From Anaerolineae bacterium (GTDB taxonomy: Bacteria > Chloroflexota > Anaerolineae > Aggregatilineales > Phototrophicaceae): a stretch of DNA of 36,607 nucleotides. The position numbers were made by a program, and so were the translations under genes. Location: assembly GCA_022823165.1 (NCBI GenBank), contig JAJDXR010000063.1, forward strand, positions 1-36,607. Reading direction: 5' to 3'. The notes below the pieces were generated by a model. It did not search any database and was not told the DNA's origin. It was given only the letters and a program-made list of their open reading frames with translations. This document shows, one piece after another, positions 1 through 8,595 of this stretch (within the stretch, counting starts at the first letter, position 1; every line of letters begins with the position of its first letter).

Positions 1-173
1 CGCGAAGGAAGTTTATCGGCAAAGTTGCGGCAGGCCCGCTCAATTTAAGCAGTGGATTTAGGAGAAAAGTTGTCAACAGAACCTAAACTCCGTGTCCTCG
101 GTGTACTCGGTGGTAAAAATTATTTTGAAGCGATTGCCCTGAGCGCTGTGTTAGCAAACTCGCATGATTAGGG
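1..173. other. Left-edge non-coding stretch with a dispersed repeat
   Basis: No gene can be supported here. Two plus-strand frames are open from the window edge and stop at 46-48 and 59-61, so the tail of an upstream gene may be present, but 15-19 residues are too few to identify. The segment 83-120 is a copy of a dispersed element also found at 28242-28280 (see repeats). Confidence 0.4.
83..120 (+). repeat. Dispersed CTCGGTGT-type element, copy 1
   Basis: This 38-nt segment matches 28242-28280 with three substitutions and a one-base gap. The shared core reads CCTCGGTGT followed by CTCGGTGGT and an A-run. A related minus-strand copy lies at 28391-28411 and a diverged one at 36416-36442. All copies are intergenic. 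Their function is unknown. Confidence 0.7.
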
Positions 174-179
174 TAGAAT
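151..179 (+). promoter_or_regulatory. Putative sigma-70 promoter for the TPR-uroD-like-rsmD cluster
   Basis: TTAGCA (151-156) and TAGAAT (174-179) are separated by 17 bp, matching 4/6 and 5/6 of the consensus hexamers. Transcription would start near 186, giving a leader of about 67 nt before the TPR gene. Confidence 0.45.
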
Positions 180-252
180 ATGGGACAGGCTGTCTGACCG
201 CGGCAATCAGCAGCTAGCGGCGGCGGACTTACATACGGAAGAAGGAGACCTT

Positions 253-609
253 ATGTCGGCTATGTCATCAGCAGAAAAGATCGGCCAAGCTTGGCGCCTG
301 CATCGTGATGGCGATTCCAGGGGCGCGATCGACATGTTCAGCAGCATCGTTGAGGCTAATCCCGCCAACGTGGACGCGCGCTACGGGCTGGGTTTGGCGC
401 AGAAGGCTCTGGGAAACAATGAGGCCGCGGCGGCAGCCTTCCGGGCGGCGCTTGCTAGTACCGAGCAGGCGCTGGCGGCAGTGCAAACCGCTTCGCATGC
501 CGAAGGGCAAATCGGCGACAACGACCTCGACAGCAATATCGATGACCGCTACATGATGCTCACGCGGATGCTGAATCAACGTCTCGAGGATGTCGGCGCG
601 GCCAGCTAG
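253..609 (+). CDS. Small TPR-repeat protein
   Basis: This 118-residue soluble protein carries about two tetratricopeptide-like helical hairpins at residues 5-70. The pattern is typical: AWRLHRDGDSRGAIDMF, then a second unit beginning VDARYGLGLAQKALGN. The tail (residues 70-118) is polar and helical. TPR units usually mediate protein-protein contacts; no enzymatic motif is present. The start is well supported by GGAG at 244-247, five bases before the ATG. It is first in a tight plus-strand cluster with a UroD-like gene and rsmD, starting 7 nt downstream and 2 nt after that respectively. The partner cannot be inferred from sequence. Confidence 0.8.
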   Translation: MSAMSSAEKIGQAWRLHRDGDSRGAIDMFSSIVEANPANVDARYGLGLAQKALGNNEAAAAAFRAALASTEQALAAVQTASHAEGQIGDNDLDSNIDDRYMMLTRMLNQRLEDVGAAS

Positions 610-616
610 CCAAACC

Positions 617-1609
617 ATGCAGAAGCGCGAACGACTCGAACGCGCGATTGCGGGCGAAGCGGTCGATCGCGCGCCGGTCGCCCTGTGGCGGCACTGGCCC
701 GGCGACGATCAACGCTACGCGGACTTGGCGCGCTCCACCATTGATTTTCAGCATGACTACAATTGGGATTTCCTGCGCGTGATGCCGGCGCGCGCCTATC
801 ATGTCGTCGATTACGGCGTACAGGCCAGTTGGGATGGAGATGCCCGAGGCATACGCAAGCTCTCCAAGCGAGCGATCAAGCGTTCGCTGGAATGGACCAA
901 GATTCGCCCGCTGTCGCCGGCGCGCGGCAATCTGCTGCAGCAGGCGCAGTGCTTGCGGCTAATCGGCCAGGCAGTGCAGGCGGACAGCGTCCCGGTACTG
1001 CAAACCGTCTACAGTCCCTTCGTTCAAGCGGCGCAAATGGCCGGGCGACAAAAGGCGCTGCGAGACATGCGCCTGCGGCCCGACCGATTACGCAGCGGGC
1101 TAAATCAACTGACCGAAAGCACCATGCGCTTCCTGGATACCCTGAAGAAGATCCCCAGTGTGGCCGGCCTATTCCTGGTCACCGATTTCGCCAGCCACGA
1201 TGTCATGTCAGAATCAGAATACCGGGCCTTCATCCTGCCGCACCTGCGCAACATCCTCGACGACCTGCCTGAACACTGGTGGCTGAACATCGTGCAAGTC
1301 GCGGGTCCCTCGCCGATGCTGTCGCTGTTCAGGACTTTGCCGATCCAGGCGCTGAACTGGGATACGCGCGCGGATCCGGACAGCCTGGTCCAGGCCGGGA
1401 GTGAATTTGGTCTGGCGGCTTGCGGCGGGCTCCACGATGAAGCGCATCTGCTCAAGGGAACGCCAACACTCATCCATGACGCCATCCGCCAAGCGCTCAA
1501 TCAAACTGAATCGCGGCGGCTGATTGTCAGCGGCAGCGGCGACGGTAGCATCAATTGGCCACTGTCAAATATGCGCGCCGTTCGCAGCGGCCTTGAAACA
1601 CAAGCCTAG
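617..1609 (+). CDS. Uroporphyrinogen decarboxylase-superfamily protein (not canonical HemE)
   Basis: The product is about 330 residues with the UroD/corrinoid-methyltransferase TIM-barrel layout. It opens with RERLERAIAGEAVDRAPVAL, the usual family N-terminus, and ends with the family's final 'xxNMRAV' helix. The ATG at 617 is preferred over an in-frame ATG at 590 that overlaps the TPR gene, because family members begin almost exactly at this motif. Canonical HemE features are not seen, and the position where corrinoid-type members carry a His/Cys zinc site reads VQVAGPSPM, with no Cys or His. The C-terminal segment reads VSGSGDGS rather than a cysteine-containing motif. The substrate is unknown, and heme synthesis should not be assumed. 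No other tetrapyrrole gene is nearby. Confidence 0.75.
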   Translation: MQKRERLERAIAGEAVDRAPVALWRHWPGDDQRYADLARSTIDFQHDYNWDFLRVMPARAYHVVDYGVQASWDGDARGIRKLSKRAIKRSLEWTKIRPLSPARGNLLQQAQCLRLIGQAVQADSVPVLQTVYSPFVQAAQMAGRQKALRDMRLRPDRLRSGLNQLTESTMRFLDTLKKIPSVAGLFLVTDFASHDVMSESEYRAFILPHLRNILDDLPEHWWLNIVQVAGPSPMLSLFRTLPIQALNWDTRADPDSLVQAGSEFGLAACGGLHDEAHLLKGTPTLIHDAIRQALNQTESRRLIVSGSGDGSINWPLSNMRAVRSGLETQA

Positions 1610-1611
1610 CG

Positions 1612-2202
1612 ATGTCCTTGCGAGTTATAGCCGGCAAAGCGCGCGGCATGAAATTAAAAGCCGTGCCGGGCGACAGTACGCGCCCGGTGATGGGTCGGGT
1701 CAAGGAGGCTCTGTTCAGCATTATTGGCAGCGATATTCAGGCGGCGAGTTTCCTCGATCTCTTCGCCGGCACCGGCAGCGTTGGCATTGAAGCGCTCAGC
1801 CGGGGCGCCGACTTTGCCCAATTCGTGGAATTGAATCGGCGCGCTCTAAAGGCAATTCGCGACAATCTCAATCACACGGGGCTGGCCGATCGCGCCGCGG
1901 TGTATCGACGCGACGCCTTCCAGTTGCTGAGCCGGCCGCCGGAGCGCCACTTTGACTTCATTTACATCGCCCCGCCGCAATACCAGGGGATTTGGCTTAA
2001 GTGTCTGCTGGCGCTTGAGCGGAATGCCGCCTGGCGCGGCGCCGATACCCGCATCATCGCGCAAATCGATCCTAAGGAATACGACGAGGCTCGCTGTTTC
2101 TCAGATCTCGAATTGCGCGACCGCCGCGTATACGGCAACACCCTGTTGCTCTTCTACCGATTTTCCGCCGACGCGACGCAGGAAGCTGGGTCCGAGCATT
2201 AG
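1612..2202 (+). CDS. rsmD: 16S rRNA (guanine966-N2)-methyltransferase RsmD
   Basis: This is a 196-residue SAM-dependent Rossmann methyltransferase. The N-terminus (MSLRVIAGKARGMKLK, then STRPVMGRVKEALFSI) is diagnostic of RsmD, which methylates G966 of 16S rRNA in the assembled 30S subunit. The SAM-binding motif FLDLFAGTGSVGIEALSRG is intact at about residues 46-64. The catalytic motif IV, normally (D/N)PPY, reads APPQY here (FIYIAPPQYQG), which appears to be a lineage variant. The start lies 2 nt after the upstream stop, so translation is probably coupled. Its stop overlaps the stop of the convergent cca gene, with no terminator between them. Confidence 0.9.
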   Translation: MSLRVIAGKARGMKLKAVPGDSTRPVMGRVKEALFSIIGSDIQAASFLDLFAGTGSVGIEALSRGADFAQFVELNRRALKAIRDNLNHTGLADRAAVYRRDAFQLLSRPPERHFDFIYIAPPQYQGIWLKCLLALERNAAWRGADTRIIAQIDPKEYDEARCFSDLELRDRRVYGNTLLLFYRFSADATQEAGSEH

Positions 2203-3644
2203 CAGCCGCCCAGCTGCTTGAGGCGCCCAGCCTGCTCGATAAGGAAGTCGGCCGCCTCGCTCTCGCTTGACACTGCGCCCGTCGCTTGCGCTTCTCGCAG
2301 CGCCGTCAGCAGCTCCCCGACAAGCGGACCCGGCCCCAAATTGCAGAGCGCGCGGATGTCATTGCCGTCCAGCAGCAGCGCGGGCTCAACGATTTCGTGG
2401 TATTGGTTGAAGTAGGTATCCAGCAGAGTCGTTGCGGCATCGACGAAGTCCAGCCACTCATGCTGCTTGAGCTCACTGCCGGCGGTTCCCAAGTAGTGAG
2501 CGGCAGCCAGCAAGATGACGTCGATGCCGCCGGCGCCCAATGCGTACCAGAAGCGGTGCTGATCCAGCGCCGACCAGGCATGCTGAGCGCTCAACCGCCT
2601 GTAGTTGGCGATGGCGCTCCTCAGCTTGCGCTCCTCGGCAACCGTCAGTTTCAGCGCAGCCAACAAGGATGCGACATCGTCCGGAGCACGGTCATGCAGC
2701 AGCGCGGCCAATATCAGGAGTTGCCCATGGGAGCGCGATTTGCCGTAGTCCTGCGCGATATGGGCTTGCAGCGAGCCGCGAAAGCGATCCAGTTGAATCA
2801 CCAGCATGCCCAGGTCAAATGTCGCGGCTGTATTGTCGGTGCGCCGGGAACTGATCGCCGTAAGCAGCGCGCTCATTCTTTCGACCACGGCCAGTGATTC
2901 ATTCCAGGCGTCGGCGCCTGTCCCGGCCTTCCCATGCGGAGTATCGCCGGCTGGCGGAGGCGCCATCAGCGTTTGCAGCAGGTTCATGTGCAGCAGGACG
3001 CGCAATGCCCGCGCCGCCCGCTCCAAACCGAGCAGCTTGAAGAATTCGTCGCGCGCGCGCTCGCCGGATACCTGTCTCAGCTCGGCTGACAATGCCCGCA
3101 TCCCTTGCGCGGCATCGGGATGAATCTTCAACTCAAACTGCGCGCTCAAGCGTACGGCGCGCAGCAAGCGCGCGGGATCGTCCGCCAGCGAACGCGCCGA
3201 GCAGCAGCGCAGGATTTTCTGGCGCAAGTCCAATAGGCCGCCGAGCGGATCAATCAAGAGGCCTAAATCACCCAGCAGATCAACGGCCATGGCGTTCATG
3301 GTAAAGTCACGGTCGCGCAGATCCTGCTCCAGGTAGTCGCCGCGAAATTGCGCGAAGTCCAGGCACAGGCGCTGGCCCGACCTCGTCACGAAGACGCGGG
3401 CGACGCCGCGCTCGCGATCCATAATGTAGATGTCGCCGTTCAGCCAACCGGTTACCCGGCGCGCCAGTTCAATCGCGTCGCCGTCCACCGCGATGTCGAT
3501 ATCCGTTACCTCGCGGCCTAAGCAGGCGTCGCGAACGGCGCCGCCAACTAGATACAGCGGGGTTTCGCTGTCGCGCGCGCGCAGCAGTCGAGCCAGGTCA
3601 TAGACAAATTCAGGCCATGACAAGTTTGGGCGCGGGTCATTCAT
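2199..3644 (-). CDS. cca: CCA-adding enzyme / poly(A) polymerase family tRNA nucleotidyltransferase
   Basis: The 481-residue product belongs to the class II nucleotidyltransferase family that builds or repairs the 3' CCA end of tRNA. The N-terminal catalytic domain shows LVGGAVRDACLG followed by TDIDIAV, which supply the GG loop and the two metal-binding aspartates. Next come RDFTMNAMA and the DPARLLRAVR neck motif. The C-terminal half is helical and family-typical in length but has no HD-phosphohydrolase signature I can recognise. The frame stays open upstream to 3890, but that part is a shadow of hpt. The ATG at 3644 overlaps the hpt stop by 8 nt (ATGAATGA), implying translational coupling. 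CCA-adding and A-adding forms cannot be distinguished by eye. It is the last gene of the arg/car block. Confidence 0.9.
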   Translation of the reverse strand: MNDPRPNLSWPEFVYDLARLLRARDSETPLYLVGGAVRDACLGREVTDIDIAVDGDAIELARRVTGWLNGDIYIMDRERGVARVFVTRSGQRLCLDFAQFRGDYLEQDLRDRDFTMNAMAVDLLGDLGLLIDPLGGLLDLRQKILRCCSARSLADDPARLLRAVRLSAQFELKIHPDAAQGMRALSAELRQVSGERARDEFFKLLGLERAARALRVLLHMNLLQTLMAPPPAGDTPHGKAGTGADAWNESLAVVERMSALLTAISSRRTDNTAATFDLGMLVIQLDRFRGSLQAHIAQDYGKSRSHGQLLILAALLHDRAPDDVASLLAALKLTVAEERKLRSAIANYRRLSAQHAWSALDQHRFWYALGAGGIDVILLAAAHYLGTAGSELKQHEWLDFVDAATTLLDTYFNQYHEIVEPALLLDGNDIRALCNLGPGPLVGELLTALREAQATGAVSSESEAADFLIEQAGRLKQLGGC

Positions 3645-4197
3645 CGACCAGGGCATCCAGGCGAGCCACGCCGACGAAGGGCAAGTTGCGAAAACGCTCG
3701 TCCAGATCAAGTCCGTAGCCGAAGACGTATTTGTTCTCGATGTCAAAACCGATGTAGTCAACCTGAATGTCCACTTCGCGGCGCGACTGCTTGTTGAGCA
3801 GCGCGCACAGCCGCAAGCTCGCCGGCTCGCGATTCCGCAGCGTCTTGATGACAAAGGACAGCGTGTGGCCGCTGTCGATGATGTCTTCAACGACCAGCAC
3901 GTGCTTGCCCTTCACATCCATGCGCAGGTCCATGTCAATGCGCACGGAGCCGGAGGCTTGCCGCGCGCCCAGGCCGTAACTGCTGGCCGCCATAAAGTCG
4001 ATCATGTGCGGCGCCTGGATATGGCGGGACAGATCCGACAGAAACATGACGCCGCCTTTCAAGATGCAGAGCAGCAAAAGATCCTGACAATCGGCATAGT
4101 CTTGTGAGATCTGCGCGCCCAGTTCGGCGATGCGCTTCTGCAAGGCGGCCTCGTCAATCAAGACGTCCTGCAAATATCTTTCGTAAGCCAGCGCCAT
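3637..4197 (-). CDS. hpt: Hypoxanthine phosphoribosyltransferase
   Basis: This 186-residue type I phosphoribosyltransferase salvages hypoxanthine/guanine with PRPP in the cytoplasm. The PRPP-binding loop VVEDIIDSGHT lies at residues 102-112, with the acidic pair E104/D105 and D108. The ILKGG loop at 45-49 and the DIENKYVFGYGLD segment, typical of purine-specific Hpt, are also present. A clear GAGGT lies 7 nt before the ATG. The gene starts 25 nt after carB and overlaps cca by 8 nt. Hpt next to tilS or ftsH is common in other phyla; here it follows carbamoyl phosphate synthase, joining purine salvage to the arginine/pyrimidine precursor block. Confidence 0.95.
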   Translation of the reverse strand: MALAYERYLQDVLIDEAALQKRIAELGAQISQDYADCQDLLLLCILKGGVMFLSDLSRHIQAPHMIDFMAASSYGLGARQASGSVRIDMDLRMDVKGKHVLVVEDIIDSGHTLSFVIKTLRNREPASLRLCALLNKQSRREVDIQVDYIGFDIENKYVFGYGLDLDERFRNLPFVGVARLDALVDE

Positions 4198-4222
4198 AGA
4201 GTTAACCTCGTGCTATGTGATT

Positions 4223-7200
4223 TTAGCTGAGAGCCGCATAGTGCGTCTGCAGGCTGCGCACACTGAGCGGCTTTTCGCTCATACGCTTGATGCCCTGCAC
4301 GGTCGCGGCGGCGGCGCTCATGGTCGTAACGATGGGAATGCCAAGCGCGTAAGCCTGGCTGCGGATGGCGACGCCGTCCGCGTGCGCCTGGCCGCCGCGG
4401 GGCGTGTTGATCACCAAATCAACATCACCGCTGCGCATGGCGTCAATGATATGCGGCCGACCTTCCGATAATTTGTTGATGCGACCGGCCTCGATGCCGA
4501 TTTGATTGAGCCAGCGCGCCGTTCCAGCGGTCGCCGCCAATTCAAACCCGAGCCGGTCCAAATCGCGCGCGATTTTGGCGACGACCGGTTTGTCGTAATC
4601 ATTGACGCTTATGAATACTGTACCAGCTTCCGGCAGCGGCGAGCCAGCCGAAGCCTGCGATTTAACAAAGGCGTGCCCAAAACTGGAGGCGTGGCCCATC
4701 ACTTCGCCGGTCGAGCGCATTTCGGGTCCCAGCCTGGCGTCGACGCCGGGGAACTTCTGGAATGGAAAGACCGCTTCTTTGACGAAGAAACCGGCCACGT
4801 CAGGCTCCTCACTGAAGCCGAGCTCCGACAGAGTTTTGCCCGCGGCGATCTGCGCGGCGTAGCGAGCCAGCGGCCGGCCGGTGGCTTTGCTGATGAAGGG
4901 CGCCGTGCGGCTGGCGCGGGGATTCACCTCCAGCACATAGACTTCGTCGTCTCTGATGGCGAACTGAATATTGAAGAGCCCTTTGACGCCCAGGGCTAGC
5001 CCGATGCGGCGGGTATGATCGCGAATGATGTCCAGGTGAAAATAGCTGAGTTTGTAGGGTGGCATGACGCAGGCTGAATCGCCGCTGTGGACGCCCGCTT
5101 CTTCGATATGCTGCATGATGCCGCCGATGGTTACCCGCGTCCCGTCGCCAAGCGCGTCGACATCGACTTCATAGGCGTCATCAAGAAACTGATCAATCAG
5201 CACCGGATGCCCGCTCCACTCGACATTGTCGTCGAGCCAGGCCAGCAACTGTCCCTCGTCAAAGACGATAGCCATGCCGCGCCCGCCCAGAACATAGCTG
5301 GGGCGTATCAAGACCGGGAAGCCGATGGTCGCTGCAATCTCAACCGCCTCCGCGCGCGTTCGGACTGTGCCGCCGGCCGGCTGCGCGATATTGAGCCGGC
5401 GCATCAATGCGTTGAAGCGCTCGCGGTCTTCGGCCAAGTCAATCGTATCGACGGAAGTACCCCAAATCGTAGCGCCCATAGCCGCCAAATCGCGGGCGAT
5501 ATTCAGCGGCGTTTGCCCGCCAAACTGCGCCAGTACGCCATCCGGCTGTTCTTTGTCGACGATGTTCATGACATCTTCCACCGTGAGCGGCTCAAAATAA
5601 AGCCGGTCAGCCGTATCATAATCGGTGCTCACGGTCTCCGGATTGCAGTTGACCATGATGGTCTCGTAACCCAGATCCTTCAAAGCGAAGCAAGCATGCA
5701 CACAGCAATAATCGAATTCAATGCCCTGCCCGATGCGATTGGGTCCGCCGCCGAGGATCATCACCTTGGGTTTGTCTGAGGGCGCCGCCTCGTCTTCCAT
5801 TTCGTAGGTCGAGTACAAATAAGGCGTCATGGCTTCGAATTCAGCCGCGCAGGTATCGACGCGGTAGAAGTTGGCAACGACGCCCAAGCGCTTGCGATAG
5901 GCGCGTACGCTGATCTCGTCTTGATTGACCAGGCGCGCGATGTAGGCGTCGCTAAAGCCGTAACGCTTGAGCCGAAGCAGGTCGCGCGCATCCAGATCGC
6001 ATAAGCGCAAGCCCTTGCGAATGACGGCAGCGTGCAAGCGCATCAGATCGCTCATCTGCTGCACAAACCAGGGATCAAAATGCGTCTGCGCCACTATTTC
6101 CTGTGCCTCTATGCCCTCGGCAATGGCGCTGGCGATTTGAAAAAGGCGCTGCGCTGTCGGCACGCTCAGCACTTCGGCCCGCTGATCGGTATCGAGCTCG
6201 CTGCCAAAGCCGTCGATGCCGATATCCAGCGAACGCACGGCCTTTTGCAGCGCTTCGGGGAATGTGCGCCCGATAGCCATGACCTCGCCCACCGCTTTCA
6301 TCTGGGGTCCCAACACTGGGTCGGCGCCGGCGAATTTCTTGAAGTCCCAGCGCGGGATTTTGACCACGGTATAGTCCAGCGATGGTTCAAAGCTGGCGGG
6401 CGTCTTGAGGGTTATGTCGTTGGGGATTTCATCCAGCGTGAAGCCGACCGCCACCAGCGCCGCGATCTTGGCGATGGGAAAGCCGGTGGCTTTGCTCGCC
6501 AGCGCCGATGAGCGCGAGACGCGCGGATTCATCTCGATGACGTTGACTTCGCCATCGGCGGGGTTGATGGCGAACTGGACGTTGGCGCCGCCGGTGCTGA
6601 TGCCGACGCGGTCGAAGATCAGCCGCGACATATTACGCAGCCGCTGCAGCTCGCGGTCGGTCAGGGTCTGCGCCGGCGCGATGGTAATGCTGTCGCCGGT
6701 GTGTACGCCCATGGGGTCGAGGTTCTCGATCGAGCACACGACCACGAAGTTGCCCGCGCCGTCGCGCATCAGCTCGAGTTCGTATTCTTTCCAGCCCAGC
6801 AGGCTTTTGTCGACCAGCACTTGCCCGACCGGACTCTGATGGATGCCGTTCGCGGCGACGCGCCGCAATTCCTCAGCATCATAAGCCACGCCGCCGCCAG
6901 CGCCGCCCATGGTGAACGAGGGTCGGATCAGAACCGGATATCCGATTTGCGCGGCGAATTCCAGGGCGCCGTCGACGCTGCTGACTACTTTGCTCTCGGG
7001 CACGTTTAGCCCAATCCCGGCCATGGTTTCGTTGAAGAGTTGCCGGTCTTCGGCCAACTGAATGCTGGTCAAAGTCGCGCCGATTAGTTCGACTTCGTAT
7101 TGGTCAAGCAGGCCGCTCGTTTGCAGCTGCACGGCCAGATTGAGCGCGGTTTGTCCGCCGACAGTGGGCAGCAAGGCGTCCGGCCGTTCCTGCGCGATGA

Positions 7201-7429
7201 TCTTTTCGCAGATATCAGCGGTCAAGGGCTCAATATAAGTGGCGTCGGAAAATTGCGGATCGGTCATGATGGTGGCCGGGTTGGAATTCACCAGCACCAC
7301 GCGATAGCCTTGATCTTTCAGCGCCTTGCAAGCCTGTACGCCGCTGTAATCGAATTCGCAGGCTTGGCCAATTACAATCGGCCCCGAGCCGATGATCATG
7401 ATGCTGTCAATGTCAGCGCGCTTGGGCAT
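4223..7429 (-). CDS. carB: Carbamoyl phosphate synthase large subunit
   Basis: The 1068-residue enzyme has the full duplicated CarB architecture. The first ATP-grasp half (about residues 1-400) contains [20 protein letters not shown] and the [17 protein letters not shown] stretch. An oligomerisation segment follows, then the second half starting [20 protein letters not shown] near residue 555 and containing [13 protein letters not shown]. The last ~130 residues form the MGS-like allosteric domain. It makes carbamoyl phosphate from bicarbonate, ammonia supplied through the CarA tunnel, and two ATP, feeding arginine and pyrimidine synthesis. AAGGAAG precedes the ATG and the gap after carA is 26 nt. 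No truncation is visible. Confidence 0.98.
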   Translation of the reverse strand: MPKRADIDSIMIIGSGPIVIGQACEFDYSGVQACKALKDQGYRVVLVNSNPATIMTDPQFSDATYIEPLTADICEKIIAQERPDALLPTVGGQTALNLAVQLQTSGLLDQYEVELIGATLTSIQLAEDRQLFNETMAGIGLNVPESKVVSSVDGALEFAAQIGYPVLIRPSFTMGGAGGGVAYDAEELRRVAANGIHQSPVGQVLVDKSLLGWKEYELELMRDGAGNFVVVCSIENLDPMGVHTGDSITIAPAQTLTDRELQRLRNMSRLIFDRVGISTGGANVQFAINPADGEVNVIEMNPRVSRSSALASKATGFPIAKIAALVAVGFTLDEIPNDITLKTPASFEPSLDYTVVKIPRWDFKKFAGADPVLGPQMKAVGEVMAIGRTFPEALQKAVRSLDIGIDGFGSELDTDQRAEVLSVPTAQRLFQIASAIAEGIEAQEIVAQTHFDPWFVQQMSDLMRLHAAVIRKGLRLCDLDARDLLRLKRYGFSDAYIARLVNQDEISVRAYRKRLGVVANFYRVDTCAAEFEAMTPYLYSTYEMEDEAAPSDKPKVMILGGGPNRIGQGIEFDYCCVHACFALKDLGYETIMVNCNPETVSTDYDTADRLYFEPLTVEDVMNIVDKEQPDGVLAQFGGQTPLNIARDLAAMGATIWGTSVDTIDLAEDRERFNALMRRLNIAQPAGGTVRTRAEAVEIAATIGFPVLIRPSYVLGGRGMAIVFDEGQLLAWLDDNVEWSGHPVLIDQFLDDAYEVDVDALGDGTRVTIGGIMQHIEEAGVHSGDSACVMPPYKLSYFHLDIIRDHTRRIGLALGVKGLFNIQFAIRDDEVYVLEVNPRASRTAPFISKATGRPLARYAAQIAAGKTLSELGFSEEPDVAGFFVKEAVFPFQKFPGVDARLGPEMRSTGEVMGHASSFGHAFVKSQASAGSPLPEAGTVFISVNDYDKPVVAKIARDLDRLGFELAATAGTARWLNQIGIEAGRINKLSEGRPHIIDAMRSGDVDLVINTPRGGQAHADGVAIRSQAYALGIPIVTTMSAAAATVQGIKRMSEKPLSVRSLQTHYAALS

Positions 7430-7455
7430 GGCTTCCTTTCCAAGTCAGCTCCAGG

Positions 7456-8592
7456 TCAGCGAGTCGGGCTGGGGTCTTGCGTCCGCAGCGCATCTACAAA
7501 CTCGTCGAAGAGGTATAGAGAATCATGCGGGCCCGGCGAGGCTTCCGGATGATATTGTACGCTAAAGGCGCGCAGCGCTTTGTGTCGCAAGCCGGCCACC
7601 GTATTGTCGTTCAGATTGAGATGGGTGATTTCGCCGCCGCTCAATTGGCTGGAAGCCGAGACCGCGAAGCCATGATTATGCGCCGCGATTTCAACCTCGC
7701 CGCTGGCCAGATTCTTCACCGGCTGATTGCCGCCGCGATGCCCGAAGCGCATCTTCTCGGTGACGCCGCCCAGCGCCAGCGCCAGGATCTGATGACCGAG
7801 GCAGATGCCGAAAATCGGCGCCCAGCCTAGCAGGGCTTTGACGTTGGCGATGCCATAATCGACAGCCGCGGGATCGCCGGGCCCATTGCTGAGAAAGACG
7901 CCGGCCGGCTCCAGCGCCATGACCTCGTCAGCGGGCGTCCAGGCTGGGACGACTCGGACGCGCAGCCCGCGATCGGTCAGCAGGCGCAGGATATTGCGCT
8001 TGATACCAAAGTCGTAGGCGACGATGAGCGGGTGTTTGTCAGCCGCGACGGAATCGCCATACCAGCGAGAATCGCTAGCCTCATGCCAGTCATAGGCTTG
8101 GGCTGTCGATACTTCGTCGACCAGATTGGCGCCCGACATGTCGATAGCGTCGCGAGCCGTCTGAATCAGGCGGTCAGTGTCTTGCGCCGCCGGCCCATAA
8201 GCCACGGCGGCGCGCATCACGCCCCGTTCGCGAATATGCCGCGCCAGCGCGCGCGTGGCTACGCCGGAGACGCCGATGATATTGCGCTGCGCCAGATAGG
8301 TCGCCAGATCGCCGCGATTGCGCCAATTGCTGACTATCGGGCTGAGCGAGCGCACGACGAATCCAGCCGCCCAGACCTTGCCCGACTCAGGATCTTCCAG
8401 GTTGACGCCGGTATTGCCGATATGCGGCGCCGTCATGGTGATGATTTGTCGATGATATGAGGGGTCGGTCAGGATTTCCTGGTAGCCGGTCATTGAGGTA
8501 TTGAAGACGATTTCACCAGTGGAGACACCACGCGCGCCGAAGCCTTCGCCGGGGAAAATCCGTCCGTCTTCCAGAACCAGAACAGCCTGCAT
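7456..8592 (-). CDS. carA: Carbamoyl phosphate synthase small (glutaminase) subunit
   Basis: The product is 378 residues. The N-terminal CarA domain begins AVLVLEDGRIFPGEGFG and includes VFNTSMTGYQEILTDPSY. The C-terminal class I glutamine amidotransferase domain has SNGPGDP and the nucleophile elbow GICLGHQ, with Cys264. It also has AAHNHGFAV and the HPEASPGPHD catalytic His/Glu segment. The subunit hydrolyses glutamine and channels ammonia to CarB. The ATG lies 3 nt after the argJ stop and has no good Shine-Dalgarno of its own, so it is probably read by translational coupling. Confidence 0.97.
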   Translation of the reverse strand: MQAVLVLEDGRIFPGEGFGARGVSTGEIVFNTSMTGYQEILTDPSYHRQIITMTAPHIGNTGVNLEDPESGKVWAAGFVVRSLSPIVSNWRNRGDLATYLAQRNIIGVSGVATRALARHIRERGVMRAAVAYGPAAQDTDRLIQTARDAIDMSGANLVDEVSTAQAYDWHEASDSRWYGDSVAADKHPLIVAYDFGIKRNILRLLTDRGLRVRVVPAWTPADEVMALEPAGVFLSNGPGDPAAVDYGIANVKALLGWAPIFGICLGHQILALALGGVTEKMRFGHRGGNQPVKNLASGEVEIAAHNHGFAVSASSQLSGGEITHLNLNDNTVAGLRHKALRAFSVQYHPEASPGPHDSLYLFDEFVDALRTQDPSPTR

Positions 8593-8595
8593 GGC

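Noticed and set aside
2286..2897. Plus-strand frame of 203 codons and similar frames opposite carB and argD
   Set aside because: These are antisense to well-conserved genes with complete motifs, and their translations show only composition-driven residues.
3645..3890. Upstream in-frame extension of cca
   Set aside because: The residues are a frame-shifted reading of hpt (Ser/Arg/Thr-rich). The ATG at 3644 gives the normal family start.
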